Shown one piece after another: positions 15,054-22,884 of a stretch of 64,000 nucleotides of DNA (positions are counted from its first letter, which is position 1; the number at the start of each line of letters is the position of its first letter). The position numbers and the translations under genes were made by a program. This stretch comes from Streptomyces lasiicapitis (GTDB lineage Bacteria > Actinomycetota > Actinomycetes > Streptomycetales > Streptomycetaceae). The notes beneath the pieces are model-generated. The model searched no databases. It was not told where the DNA came from and worked only from the letters and a program-made list of their open reading frames with translations. The stretch covers positions 488,235-552,234 of the forward strand of contig NZ_BMNG01000001.1 in assembly GCF_014646335.1 (NCBI RefSeq), written 5' to 3'.

Positions 15054-16187
15054 CGTTCCGCCGAGCCCGGCGAGGAGCCGTTGGACGAGGTCTCCGCGGG
15101 CGTGCCTGCGGACCACGAAGTGGACGTCGAGGGCGGCGCCGCGGACGAGTTCCGCCTCCACGGCCGCCCACAGCGCCGAGAAGCTCTCCAGCGGCGAGAG
15201 GCCTCCTCGGCCCGCGCCCAGGAGCGGCAGGCAGATGGAGGTGAGCGGCGGGTCCGCCTTCTCCTCCGCGAGGAGCGTCAGCGCGCGGGCGACGCCGCGG
15301 GTCACGTCGGCGGGCTGGACGTCGTAGTCGTTGGTGCCGGGTCTGGGGACGGCCACGGCGACGTGGTAGATCCGCCGGATGCCCTGCGCGCCGAGCGCCC
15401 CCGGCGAGGTGGCGGCGACCGTGCCCGGCAGCGCCTGCCGCCCCGGCGCCCCGTGCCGCGACGCCCACGCCGCCAGCTCGTCGTGCACCTGGTCCTCGAC
15501 GAGCCCTCCCGAGGCGTCCCTGCGGGCCCCGGCCCGGCGCAGGGTCGCGGCCACCGACGACTTGTAGGCGGCGGGCAACGAGAAGTACGTGTTGGAGGGC
15601 GACACGACGACGTCGATGTCCCGGAGCAGGTCCACGGAGTGGACGTGCACGGTCACGCGGACGGTGCGGTGGGCGAGGCGGACCGGCACGGTGCGATGCG
15701 CGGGTGGCAGGGTCAACCTGTCTGCGGATGTGGGGACTTCGACACCCGGACGGCCAAGCGCCGGTGCCGCCGCGGGCGACGGCGGCTGCCGCGGCGGGGC
15801 CGCGATGTCCACGATCCGCTCCGCTATCTGCCCGAGCACCATCAGCTCGTGGTGCTTGCGGAAGCGTTCGACGCTGACGCCGTACACCTGCGCGGCGCGC
15901 CTGCGCCGGGAGGAGGCGGGCCAGTCCCGGGTGCCCTGGGCGAGCCCGAGGGTGAACTCGGCGGCCTCCTGGAGCGAGCCGCCGCCGACGGCGGAGACGG
16001 CGGTGCGCAGCAGCCGTTCGACGGCTCCGCTGTCCGTCGAGGACGTCGGCCCCGACGGTAACTCGCGCGCTATGCGTATCAGTTCGGGTGTCTCCAGCTC
16101 ACGCAGCCTGAGGAGTCCCGCACGCCGCACTCTCCTCACCTCCGCGAGAACCGATCCGTGATCGGGTGGACGGGGAGTGACCGGCAT
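15042..16187 (-). CDS. Macro-domain-like protein with N-terminal helical module
   Basis: A 381-aa protein. The C-terminal half (about 180-370) has macro-domain character: DIDVVVSPSNTYFSLPAAYK near the start, then IRRIYHVAVAVPRPG, and CLPLLGAGRGGLSP, which matches the phosphate-loop 'P.lgaG.gGl' motif. Macro domains bind or hydrolyse ADP-ribose and derivatives. The glycine-rich loop usually seen after the first strand is weak here, so ligand binding is uncertain. The N-terminal ~120 residues are helical with a likely DNA- or partner-binding part (RRRRAAQVYGVSVERFRKHH). It is transcribed toward the RES pair, which gives a possible NAD/ADP-ribose theme. Confidence 0.7.
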   Translation of the reverse strand: MPVTPRPPDHGSVLAEVRRVRRAGLLRLRELETPELIRIARELPSGPTSSTDSGAVERLLRTAVSAVGGGSLQEAAEFTLGLAQGTRDWPASSRRRRAAQVYGVSVERFRKHHELMVLGQIAERIVDIAAPPRQPPSPAAAPALGRPGVEVPTSADRLTLPPAHRTVPVRLAHRTVRVTVHVHSVDLLRDIDVVVSPSNTYFSLPAAYKSSVAATLRRAGARRDASGGLVEDQVHDELAAWASRHGAPGRQALPGTVAATSPGALGAQGIRRIYHVAVAVPRPGTNDYDVQPADVTRGVARALTLLAEEKADPPLTSICLPLLGAGRGGLSPLESFSALWAAVEAELVRGAALDVHFVVRRHARGDLVQRLLAGLGGTDGA

Positions 16188-16353
16188 GGCGGCAAGGATC
16201 GCACCGCGTCACACCCGCCACAAGCCCCGCCCACCCGGCTCCCCCCGGCCTTCCATTGCACACGAGGGCCTGGTCGAGGACGGGGCGTCGAAGGGTGCTT
16301 CCCGGTCGCGGACCGGGCGAACTCCGGTCGCCCTGGGTGGAGTCGGCCCCGCG

Positions 16354-16935
16354 TCAGGCCGGGTCGCCGCAGACCTGGGTGACCGGCGCCAGCCAGCCGC
16401 AGTCCTCGGGCCGGTCACCGTCCAGCAGCCATTCGCCGGAGGCGCTCCGGGTGAAGGTGAGGATGTGGGACACGGCGTACTCCTCCACCGGAGCGTCGGG
16501 CTGGTCGGCGGGAGGGTGGAGTTTCGCGTGCTCCATGGCTTCGAGGGTGACGGTGTCGCCCCGCCGGGTCGCCGTCTGCGGGTCCGTGTCGACCTGCGCG
16601 CGGCCGTAGCCCCCGTCGAGCCGCTGAACTTCCCGCCCGGTCTTCGTCAATTGGCCGAGGTCGTCGGCGGTCCGGCGGGCGAAGGCGGGGGTCAGGCGGG
16701 CGGGCCGCGGGAGCGGGTGGGCGTCGCGGGCGGTCGCCGTGACCGCGTCGGCGCGGAGCTGGAGGTACGCGTCGGCGATGGCCGTAAGGCGTGCCGTCTC
16801 CGCCCGCGAGAGCCTCTCCCCTCCGTCCCCGGTGCACGCCGTCAGCAGCGGCACGCACAGCAGGGCGGCGGCAACGGCGGCCGCCCCCGGAACCAGCCCA
16901 CCCGGCGAACTCCTCGGTCGTCGTCCCAGCGACAC
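16354..16935 (-). CDS. Putative lipoprotein
   Basis: A 193-aa protein from the GTG at 16935; an alternative GTG at 16974 would add 13 residues. The N-terminus has arginines, a hydrophobic core (GAAAVAAALLCVPL) and a lipobox LLTAC, giving a lipid-anchored extracellular protein. The remainder is unassigned and resembles small Streptomyces lipoproteins with an NTF2-like or similar alpha/beta fold (IADAYLQLRADAVT; GYGRAQVDTDPQTATRRGDT). Two cysteines near the C-terminus (DCGW, QVCGD) may form a disulfide. The perfect palindrome ccgtatacgg (16978-16987) lies just upstream. Confidence 0.7.
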   Translation of the reverse strand: MSLGRRPRSSPGGLVPGAAAVAAALLCVPLLTACTGDGGERLSRAETARLTAIADAYLQLRADAVTATARDAHPLPRPARLTPAFARRTADDLGQLTKTGREVQRLDGGYGRAQVDTDPQTATRRGDTVTLEAMEHAKLHPPADQPDAPVEEYAVSHILTFTRSASGEWLLDGDRPEDCGWLAPVTQVCGDPA

Positions 16936-16990
16936 GGCGCCCCGCCCCCAATTCGCCCAGTACGTCCAATCCACCTACCGTATACGGCAG

Positions 16991-17032
16991 TTGGGGCACC
17001 CGGCGGCAGTCAAGTGCTGCCGGGTGCCCCAA
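16991..17032. terminator. Strong hairpin after the GntP gene
   Basis: Perfect 14-bp arms (ttggggcacccggc at 16991-17004 and its complement at 17019-17032) enclose a 14-nt loop. It lies 26 bp beyond the stop of the leftward GntP gene and ahead of the lipoprotein gene. There is no long T tract, as is usual in Streptomyces terminators. Confidence 0.75.
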
Positions 17033-17058
17033 CGACGTACGAGTGACGAATCCCGCTG

Positions 17059-18564
17059 CTACACGAACAAGCTCACCAAAGCCGCCACAGCGAACCCCGC
17101 CAGCGAGAGCACCGACTCCAGGACCGTCCAGGTCTTGAGGGTGTCGCGTTCGGAGATGCCGAAGTACTTCGCGACCATCCAGAAGCCGCCGTCGTTGACG
17201 TGCGAGGCGAAGATGGAGCCCGCGGAGATGGCCATGATGACCAGGGCCGTGAAGGCGTTGGAGTAGTCGCCCTCGGCGAGGAGGGGGGCGACGATGCTCG
17301 CGGTCGTGACGATCGCGACCGTCGCCGAGCCCTGGGCCACGCGCAGGACGAGGGAGATGAGGTAGGCGAGGACGATGATCGGCAGGCCGACGTCGTGGAA
17401 GGTGTCGGAGAGGGCCTGGGCGACACCGCTGCCCTTGAGGACGGCGCCGAAGATGCCGCCCGCGCCGACCACCAGGAGGATGTTGCCGACCGGCTTCAGG
17501 GACGAAGTCGACACCGTTTCCAGGGACTTGCGGGACCAGCCGCGGCGGATGCCGAGCAGGTAGTACGCCATCATCAGGGCGATCGTCAGGGCGACGAAGG
17601 GGTTGCCGAAGAACTCGATGACCGAGCGGAGGGTCGAGGGGTCGAAGGCGATGGAGGAGAAGGTGGCGAGGAGGATCAGGACCAGGGGCGTGCCGATGAT
17701 CAGGAAGACCGTGGAGAGCGGGACCGGCTTCTCCTGGGGCTCACGGCCCGCGGCCCGCTGCTCGGCGGCCACCGCCGCCTTCGCCTCGTCCGCCGCCTCG
17801 ACCATGTCCTGCGGCACGGCCACGAAGATGCGCTTGCCGATCCAGGCCGAGTAGGCCCAGGCCGCGATGACGGCCGGGATGCCGCAGACGATGCCCATGA
17901 GGATGACCCAGCCGAGGTCGACGTTCAGCAGGCCCGCCGCCGCGACGGGGCCGGGGTGCGGGGGCAGGAACGCGTGCGTCATCGACAGGCCCGCGAGCAG
18001 CGGCAGGCAGTAGATCAGGATGGACTTGCCGCTGCGCTTGGCGGCGGCGTACACGATCGGCGCGAGGACGAAGATGCCGACGTCGAAGAAGACCGGGACA
18101 CCGAAGATCAGGCCTGTCAGGCCCATGGCCAGGGGCGCGCGCTTCTCGCCGAAGAGGCCAAGGAGGCGGGAGGCAAGGACCTCGGCGCCCCCGGAGACCT
18201 CCAGGATCGCGCCGAGCATGGTGCCCAGGCCGATGATGATCGCCACATGGCCGAGGATGCCGCCCATGCCGGACTCGATGAGCGAGACCGCGTCCGACTT
18301 CTGGACGGTGCCGAAGAGTTCGGTGACGGAGAGGCCCGCCGCCAGGCCGACGGCTATGGAGACCGCCAGGAGGGCCACGAACGGCTGGAGCCTGACCTTG
18401 ATGATCAGGAAGAGCAGCAGCAGGATGCCGAGGGCCGCGACGGTCAGCAGGCCCGCCGTGCCGTCGATGAGGGCCATCAGGCCGCCGGTGTGGGGCGGCG
18501 TCTCCGCTGGTGGGGCGGTGGCCGCGAGTGTCGCGGTCAGGGGGGACGAAGGGGACGGGGACAT
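17059..18564 (-). CDS. GntP-family permease
   Basis: A 501-aa integral membrane protein with about 12-14 hydrophobic segments. GntP-family signs include the early IKVRLQPFVALLAVSIAVGLAAG region, GTMLGAILEVSGGAEVLA, GVPVFFDVGIFVLAPIVYAA and ASHVNDGGFWMVAKYFG near the end. The family imports gluconate and related sugar acids by proton symport; some members (DsdX) carry D-serine. It is the last gene of the kinase-IclR-RidA-GntP set, with a 200-bp gap and a large inverted repeat between it and ridA. Substrate here is likely an amino sugar acid, gluconate-type acid or D-amino acid, judged from neighbours. Confidence 0.9.
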   Translation of the reverse strand: MSPSPSSPLTATLAATAPPAETPPHTGGLMALIDGTAGLLTVAALGILLLLFLIIKVRLQPFVALLAVSIAVGLAAGLSVTELFGTVQKSDAVSLIESGMGGILGHVAIIIGLGTMLGAILEVSGGAEVLASRLLGLFGEKRAPLAMGLTGLIFGVPVFFDVGIFVLAPIVYAAAKRSGKSILIYCLPLLAGLSMTHAFLPPHPGPVAAAGLLNVDLGWVILMGIVCGIPAVIAAWAYSAWIGKRIFVAVPQDMVEAADEAKAAVAAEQRAAGREPQEKPVPLSTVFLIIGTPLVLILLATFSSIAFDPSTLRSVIEFFGNPFVALTIALMMAYYLLGIRRGWSRKSLETVSTSSLKPVGNILLVVGAGGIFGAVLKGSGVAQALSDTFHDVGLPIIVLAYLISLVLRVAQGSATVAIVTTASIVAPLLAEGDYSNAFTALVIMAISAGSIFASHVNDGGFWMVAKYFGISERDTLKTWTVLESVLSLAGFAVAALVSLFV

Positions 18565-18606
18565 CTTTGACCTCGTAAGTGCATGGGGCTTTCTGGGCAG
18601 GGGGGA

Positions 18607-18685
18607 TCACGGCGTGGCGCCCCGGGAAGGGGGTCCCCCCTGCTCGAGCGAAGTCGAGAGCTTGGGGGCGGGCGCCACGCCGTGA
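18607..18685. repeat. Inverted repeat between ridA and gntP
   Basis: Perfect 15-bp arms (tcacggcgtggcgcc at 18607-18621; complement at 18671-18685) enclose a 49-nt segment. That segment contains nested hairpins (ctcgagcgaagtcgag; cccccc pairing with gggggc). It sits between ridA and gntP on the transcribed strand and may act as a partial terminator or mRNA-stability element that lowers permease expression. Function is inferred. Confidence 0.75.
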
Positions 18686-18766
18686 CGACGGTGTGGCTTG
18701 CGTACGGGAGGGGGTGCGGCGGGTGAGGAGGCCGGGTGCGGCCTCCTCCTCAGCCGGCCACGACGG

Positions 18767-19177
18767 TCAGCCGAGTACGGCCAGCGCGTCGATCTCGATG
18801 AGCAGGCCCTTGGGCAGGCCGACGTACACCGTGGTGCGGGCGGACGCCGGGGCCTTGAGGCCCTGCTCCTCGAAGTACTGGTTGTAGAGGGCGTTCATCT
18901 CCGCGAAGTGGTCCACGTCCGTGAGGTAGACGCGCATCATCATCACGTCGTCCCAGGTGGCGCCGCCCTCTTCGAGGATCGCCTTGACGTTGGCGAAGGT
19001 CTGCAGGGTCTGCTCGCGCAGGGTGGGCCCGGCCGGGGTCGGCGCCTTGCCCTCCTCGGCGGGCAGGAAGCCGACCTGGCCCGCGACCTGGAGGATGTTG
19101 CCCTTCTTGACGCCGTGCGAGAACTTCGCGGGCGGGGCGGTGTGCGTGGCGGGGGTGATGGCGGTCTTCTCGCTCAT
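18767..19177 (-). CDS. RidA-family enamine/imine deaminase
   Basis: A 136-aa protein of the RidA/YjgF family, close to the usual length of about 130. Characteristic regions are KGNILQVAGQVGFLP, ANVKAILEEGGATWDDV and the signature SARTTVYVGLPKGLLIEIDA, whose arginine binds the substrate carboxylate. RidA proteins hydrolyse the reactive enamine/imine products of PLP-dependent dehydratases, releasing ammonia and 2-oxo acid. Co-location with a fold-III PLP deaminase across the divergent promoter fits that chemistry well. It follows the IclR gene by 48 bp. Confidence 0.9.
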   Translation of the reverse strand: MSEKTAITPATHTAPPAKFSHGVKKGNILQVAGQVGFLPAEEGKAPTPAGPTLREQTLQTFANVKAILEEGGATWDDVMMMRVYLTDVDHFAEMNALYNQYFEEQGLKAPASARTTVYVGLPKGLLIEIDALAVLG

Positions 19178-19225
19178 GAACTTGCCTTCTTCGTAGGGGT
19201 GTTACGACACAGGAGTACCGGAGTA

Positions 19226-19978
19226 CTACTTCTCCGGGGCGTGGCCCGAGTACTCCCTGCTGATGGCCTCCGCCGTACGCCGCACGAGCGGAAGGAGCCG
19301 GAGGAGTTCCTCGGCGGTGACGACGACGTTCGGCGCGGACACCGACATGGCGGCGACGACCCGGCCGTCCGCTCCCCGGATGGGCGCGCCGACGCAGTTG
19401 ATGGACTCCTCGTGGCCGCCGAGGTCGGTGGCCCAGCCCTGTTCGCGCACCAGCGTCAGTTCCTTGAGGAAGGCGGCGGCGTTGGGTGTCGAACGGGACG
19501 TGTACGCGGGATAGTCGAGCTTCTCCGCGAAGGCGCGCCGCTCGGACTCGGGGAAGTCGGCGAGGAGGAGTTTCGCGACGGCGGCGACGGTGATGGCCAC
19601 CGGTTTCCCGATGCGCGAGTACATCCGGACCGGGTAGCGGCTCTCCACCTTGTCGATGTAGAGGACCTCCTGCTCCTCGTACACCGCGAGGTGGACGGTG
19701 TGGCCGCACTTCTCGTTGAGCGCGAGGAGGTGGGGGTGCGCGATCTCGCGTACGTCGAGGTTCTCGACGGCTTCCTGCGCGAGCGCGAAGAGCCGGGCGC
19801 CCAGGCGGTAGCGCTGGTCGGACTGGCGGAAGACCAGGCCGTGTTCGTGCAGGGTGCGCAGGAGGCGCAGGGCCGTGGACTTGTGCACGCCGAGGCGCTC
19901 TGCGACCTGGCCGAGGTCGGCGGGGCCCTCGGCGAGCAGCGGCAGGATGGAAAGGGCGCGGTCGACGGTCTGGCTCAT
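19226..19978 (-). CDS. IclR-family transcriptional regulator
   Basis: A 250-aa protein of normal IclR length. The winged helix is N-terminal (SQTVDRALSILPLLAEGPAD; VAERLGVHKSTALRLLRTLHEHG). The C-terminal effector domain has the usual GKPVAITVAAVAKLLLADFPE and GGHEESINCVGAPIRGADG. Its start overlaps the stop of the sugar-kinase gene by 4 bp (ATGA). The likely operator is the palindrome near 21171-21197 in the divergent spacer upstream of the kinase, so it probably controls both arms of the cluster in response to a sugar-acid or amino-acid intermediate. Confidence 0.93.
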   Translation of the reverse strand: MSQTVDRALSILPLLAEGPADLGQVAERLGVHKSTALRLLRTLHEHGLVFRQSDQRYRLGARLFALAQEAVENLDVREIAHPHLLALNEKCGHTVHLAVYEEQEVLYIDKVESRYPVRMYSRIGKPVAITVAAVAKLLLADFPESERRAFAEKLDYPAYTSRSTPNAAAFLKELTLVREQGWATDLGGHEESINCVGAPIRGADGRVVAAMSVSAPNVVVTAEELLRLLPLVRRTAEAISREYSGHAPEK

Positions 19979-21069
19979 GACGTACGTACCCCCTCGGAGG
20001 CCGCGGCGGTGTTCCGGGCAGGGTCGGCCGTCCAGCCGGGGCGAAGGCGCAGCCTCTCCCAGGCGGGGGCGTCCACGGCGGCGAGCGCGTCGGCGTGGTC
20101 GCGGGACGGCGGGGTGGCGAGGTCGCCGGGGACGGTGAGGGCGGCGGCGGCCATGAGGTGGCCGTGGCGCAGGCGGCGCTCGGCGGACAGGCCGCGCAGG
20201 GTCGCCGAGAGGAACCCGGCGGCGAAGGCGTCGCCGGCGCCGACGGGCGCGACGACGTCGACGCGCAGGGCGGGCACGAAGGTGATGGTGTCGCGGCCTG
20301 TGGCGTGGTCGGCGGCGAAGACCGTGGCGCCGTGCGCGCCCTGCTTGACGACGAGCACGGCGGGCTCGGGCAGCGCGGCGCGGATCGCGGCGGGGCCGCC
20401 GGTGACGCCCCAGGCGTTCGCGGCCTCGTCCTCGCCGACGAAGACGAGGTCGGCGCCGCGCGCGAGGTCGAGCAGTACGTCGGCACTGTCGCCGTCACCG
20501 CTGTCGCGCCAGAGGCCGGGGCGGTGGTTGACGTCGAAGGAGACCAGGGAGCGGCGGCCGGGCTTGCGGTCGCACAGGTCGCGGACCAGGGCGAGGCAGT
20601 CGGCGGACAGCGCGGGCGTGATGCCGGAGAGGTGCAGGACGCGGCCCGACCACAGGGCGTCGTACGGCATGGTCGCGGGCGACATCGCGGAGGCGGCGGA
20701 GCCCGCGCGGTAGTAGACGACCTCGTGGGCGTCGGTGCCGCGGTCGTCGGCGGTGCGGAAGTAGATGCCGGTGGGGCGGTGCGGGTCGCGGCCGACGGCG
20801 GAGGTGTCCACGCCGTACCGCGCGATCGCCTCGACCAGGTGGTCGCCGAACCCGTCGGCGCCGACGCGGCCGACCCAGCGGGTGCGGTGCCCGGCGGCGG
20901 CGAGGGCGCAGGCCACGTTGGACTCGGCGCCGCCGATGCCGCGCTCGAAGGACGGCACGTCGGCGAGCCGGCCCGGACGCGACGGCAGGAAGGTCACCAT
21001 GGACTCGCCGAGGGCCACCACGTCGGTGTCCAGGGAGTTCGTGTCTCCGCCGCCGCCTGCTCGGGTCAC
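19975..21069 (-). CDS. PfkB-family sugar kinase, 2-keto-3-deoxygluconate kinase-like
   Basis: A 364-aa ribokinase-fold kinase. It starts with a short disordered stretch, then VVALGESMVTFLPSRPG; the sugar-binding GIGGAESNVACALAAAG and the ATP/catalytic PVGAGDAFAAGFLSA (catalytic Asp in GAGD) are both present. The resemblance to KDG kinases is in the overall pattern (VALGESM, FDVNHRPGLWR, FVGEDEAANAWG). KDG kinase makes 2-keto-3-deoxy-6-phosphogluconate from KDG with ATP. It is the first leftward gene, coupled to the IclR gene. Substrate specificity cannot be fixed from sequence alone. Confidence 0.85.
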   Translation of the reverse strand: MTRAGGGGDTNSLDTDVVALGESMVTFLPSRPGRLADVPSFERGIGGAESNVACALAAAGHRTRWVGRVGADGFGDHLVEAIARYGVDTSAVGRDPHRPTGIYFRTADDRGTDAHEVVYYRAGSAASAMSPATMPYDALWSGRVLHLSGITPALSADCLALVRDLCDRKPGRRSLVSFDVNHRPGLWRDSGDGDSADVLLDLARGADLVFVGEDEAANAWGVTGGPAAIRAALPEPAVLVVKQGAHGATVFAADHATGRDTITFVPALRVDVVAPVGAGDAFAAGFLSATLRGLSAERRLRHGHLMAAAALTVPGDLATPPSRDHADALAAVDAPAWERLRLRPGWTADPARNTAAASEGVRTS

Positions 21070-21170
21070 GTTCGGGTCAGCCCCTCAGTCGCTTCTCAGC
21101 CGCTTCACTCGCTCTCCGGATCCGTTGACCCGGCGTTGGCTCGGATGTTAGACAGCAGTAAGCGACATAC

Positions 21171-21197
21171 GCAATGAACGTTGCATATTCTGCAACG
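21171..21197. promoter_or_regulatory. Candidate IclR operator in divergent spacer
   Basis: The perfect inverted repeat cgttgca-tattc-tgcaacg (21179-21197) overlaps a second, gcaa-tgaacg-ttgc (21171-21184). It lies between the leftward kinase-iclR-ridA genes and the rightward deaminase gene. Stacked TTGCA/TGCAA half-sites match what IclR proteins often bind. Confidence 0.6.
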
Positions 21198-21312
21198 CCC
21201 TGGTGAGGGGTGTTGTGGAGCCACGCTGACGCGTCGTGGAGCCGCACAGCCGTGGAGCCGGACAGCCGAAGTGCAGAACAGCCGTAGAGCCGAAGAGCCG
21301 AGGAGGCGCCTC

Positions 21313-22638
21313 ATGGCCGCCGACAAGCCCGCCGCCCCCGCCGACCGCCGTGCGAGCGCCCTCGCGCGCCTTGCCGACGAGCGGATCGACCACCGCTTCA
21401 AGGCGCTCCCGCCGGACGCGGACGGACTGACCGTCGGCGAGCTGGCGGCGGAGCGCCGCAACCTCTTCACCGGCGGCTTCACCACGCCCGTCCTCGCCCT
21501 GTCCGCCGAGCGCCTGGAGCACAACCTCGCGCTCATGGAGGAGTACGCGACCCGCCACTCCCTCGCCTTCGCGCCGCACGGCAAGACGTCCATGGCGCCC
21601 CAGCTCTTCGAGCGTCAACTCGCCCACGGCGCCTGGGGCATCACCCTCGCCGTCCCCCACCAGGTGCGCGTGGCCCGCGAGTTCGGCGTCGCCCGGATCT
21701 TCCTCGCCAATGAGCTCGTCGACGCGGCGGCGCTGCGCTGGCTGTCCTCGGAGCTCGACTCCGACCCCGATTTCCACTTCATCTGTTACGTCGACTCGGT
21801 ACGCGGCGTGGAGCTCATGGACGCGGCCCTCCGCTCGGCCGGCGCGCGCCGTGCCGTGGACGTCGTCGTCGAGCTCGCCGCGGGTGACGGGGCCCGTACC
21901 GGTGCGCGCACCGAGGCCGACTGCGCGGCCGTCGCCGACGCGGTGGCCTCGGCGGGGACGCTGCGGCTTGTCGGTGTCGCGGGGTACGAGGGGGAGGTGC
22001 CGGACGCGACGCCCGAGCGGGTGCACGCGTGGCTGCGGCGGCTCATCGCTCTTGCGGCGGAGTTCGACGCGGCGGGGCGGTTCAAGGGGGACGGTGTTCC
22101 CGGGGCGCTGGACGAGATCGTGGTCAGCGCCGGGGGTTCGGCGTGGTTCGACGCGGTGGCGGACGAGTTCGCCGCAATCCCCCAACTGTCGCTCCCCGTC
22201 CTGAAATTGCTCCGTTCCGGTGCGTACGTCTCGCACGACGACGGGCACTACAAGCACCTCACGCCCTTCAACCGCGTCCCCGAGGAGGGGGCCCTTCACC
22301 CCGCCTTCCGGCTGTGGACGCAGGTCGTGTCGCGGCCCACCGCCGAGCAGGCGTTCGTGAACGCCGGGAAGCGGGACGCGGCGTACGACCTCGATCTGCC
22401 GGCCGCGCAGGTCGTCCGCCGTGCCGACGGTACGGAGGTGGCCGCCGACGGGGTGACCGTGACCGGGCTCTCCGATCAGCACGGGTGGCTTCGGACCGCC
22501 CCGGGCGCCGACCTTGAGGTCGGCGACTGGGTGGGCCTCGGCCTCTCCCACCCCTGCACGTCCTTCGACAAGTGGCAGCTGATCCCTCTCGTCGAGGCGG
22601 ACGGGACGGTCACGGACTACATCCGCACGTACTTCTGA
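21313..22638 (+). CDS. Fold-III PLP amino acid deaminase / D-serine dehydratase-like
   Basis: A 441-aa protein. The ATG at 21313 follows GAGGAGGCGCC and is preferred to an upstream in-frame start. The alanine-racemase-like N-terminal barrel carries the PLP lysine K91 in FAPHGKTSMAPQLF. The C-terminal domain ends with LSHPCTSFDKWQ, where the His-x-Cys pair is the metal site of D-serine dehydratase/D-threonine aldolase relatives. The enzyme should deaminate a D-amino acid or amino sugar acid to a 2-oxo acid, via an enamine that the nearby RidA could hydrolyse. It faces the kinase gene across a putative IclR operator. D-glucosaminate dehydratase activity would link deaminase, KDG kinase and GntP; this is a hypothesis. 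Confidence 0.85.
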   Translation: MAADKPAAPADRRASALARLADERIDHRFKALPPDADGLTVGELAAERRNLFTGGFTTPVLALSAERLEHNLALMEEYATRHSLAFAPHGKTSMAPQLFERQLAHGAWGITLAVPHQVRVAREFGVARIFLANELVDAAALRWLSSELDSDPDFHFICYVDSVRGVELMDAALRSAGARRAVDVVVELAAGDGARTGARTEADCAAVADAVASAGTLRLVGVAGYEGEVPDATPERVHAWLRRLIALAAEFDAAGRFKGDGVPGALDEIVVSAGGSAWFDAVADEFAAIPQLSLPVLKLLRSGAYVSHDDGHYKHLTPFNRVPEEGALHPAFRLWTQVVSRPTAEQAFVNAGKRDAAYDLDLPAAQVVRRADGTEVAADGVTVTGLSDQHGWLRTAPGADLEVGDWVGLGLSHPCTSFDKWQLIPLVEADGTVTDYIRTYF

Positions 22639-22678
22639 CCCTGCGCTGAGCCCTCCCCAACCCCGCCCCTTCCCGTAA

Positions 22679-22799
22679 CCAGGGGGCTCCGCCCCCTGGA
22701 CCCCCGATCGGCCTGAACGGCCTCGTCCTCAAACGCCGGACGGGCTGGATACCTGCCGCAACCAGCACAATTTCAGCCCGTCCGGCGTTTGAGGACGAG
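22679..22799. repeat. Dispersed element, head-to-head copies forming a 26-bp-arm hairpin
   Basis: The copies occupy 22722-22747 (inverted) and 22774-22799 (direct); core cagcccgtccggcgtttgag. Their arms are perfectly complementary with a 26-nt loop. The left copy is accompanied by the C-rich hairpin ccagggggc-tcc-gccccctgg (22679-22699). It lies between the two rightward genes of the catabolic cluster and may attenuate or terminate transcription. The same motif recurs at 27345, 32719 and 44564. Confidence 0.85.
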
Positions 22800-22884
22800 C
22801 CGCGGAGCGGCGACAAGCGGGGTCCAGGGGCGGGACTGGGGCGCACCGCGAGGCCCCACCCACCCGCAGAGAGGAACCCACCCC

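Noticed and set aside
14626..15468. Open frames running through the tandem repeat array, on both strands
   Set aside because: They start inside the macro or antitoxin genes in other frames, have no ribosome site, and read as simple repeats of HRRAPANPGAT or VDGVSPRDSR because units are multiples of three.
21070..22884. Mobile element signs around the catabolic cluster
   Set aside because: No transposase, integrase or target duplication; the 26-bp-arm hairpin at 22722-22799 is made of two dispersed motif copies that also occur elsewhere.
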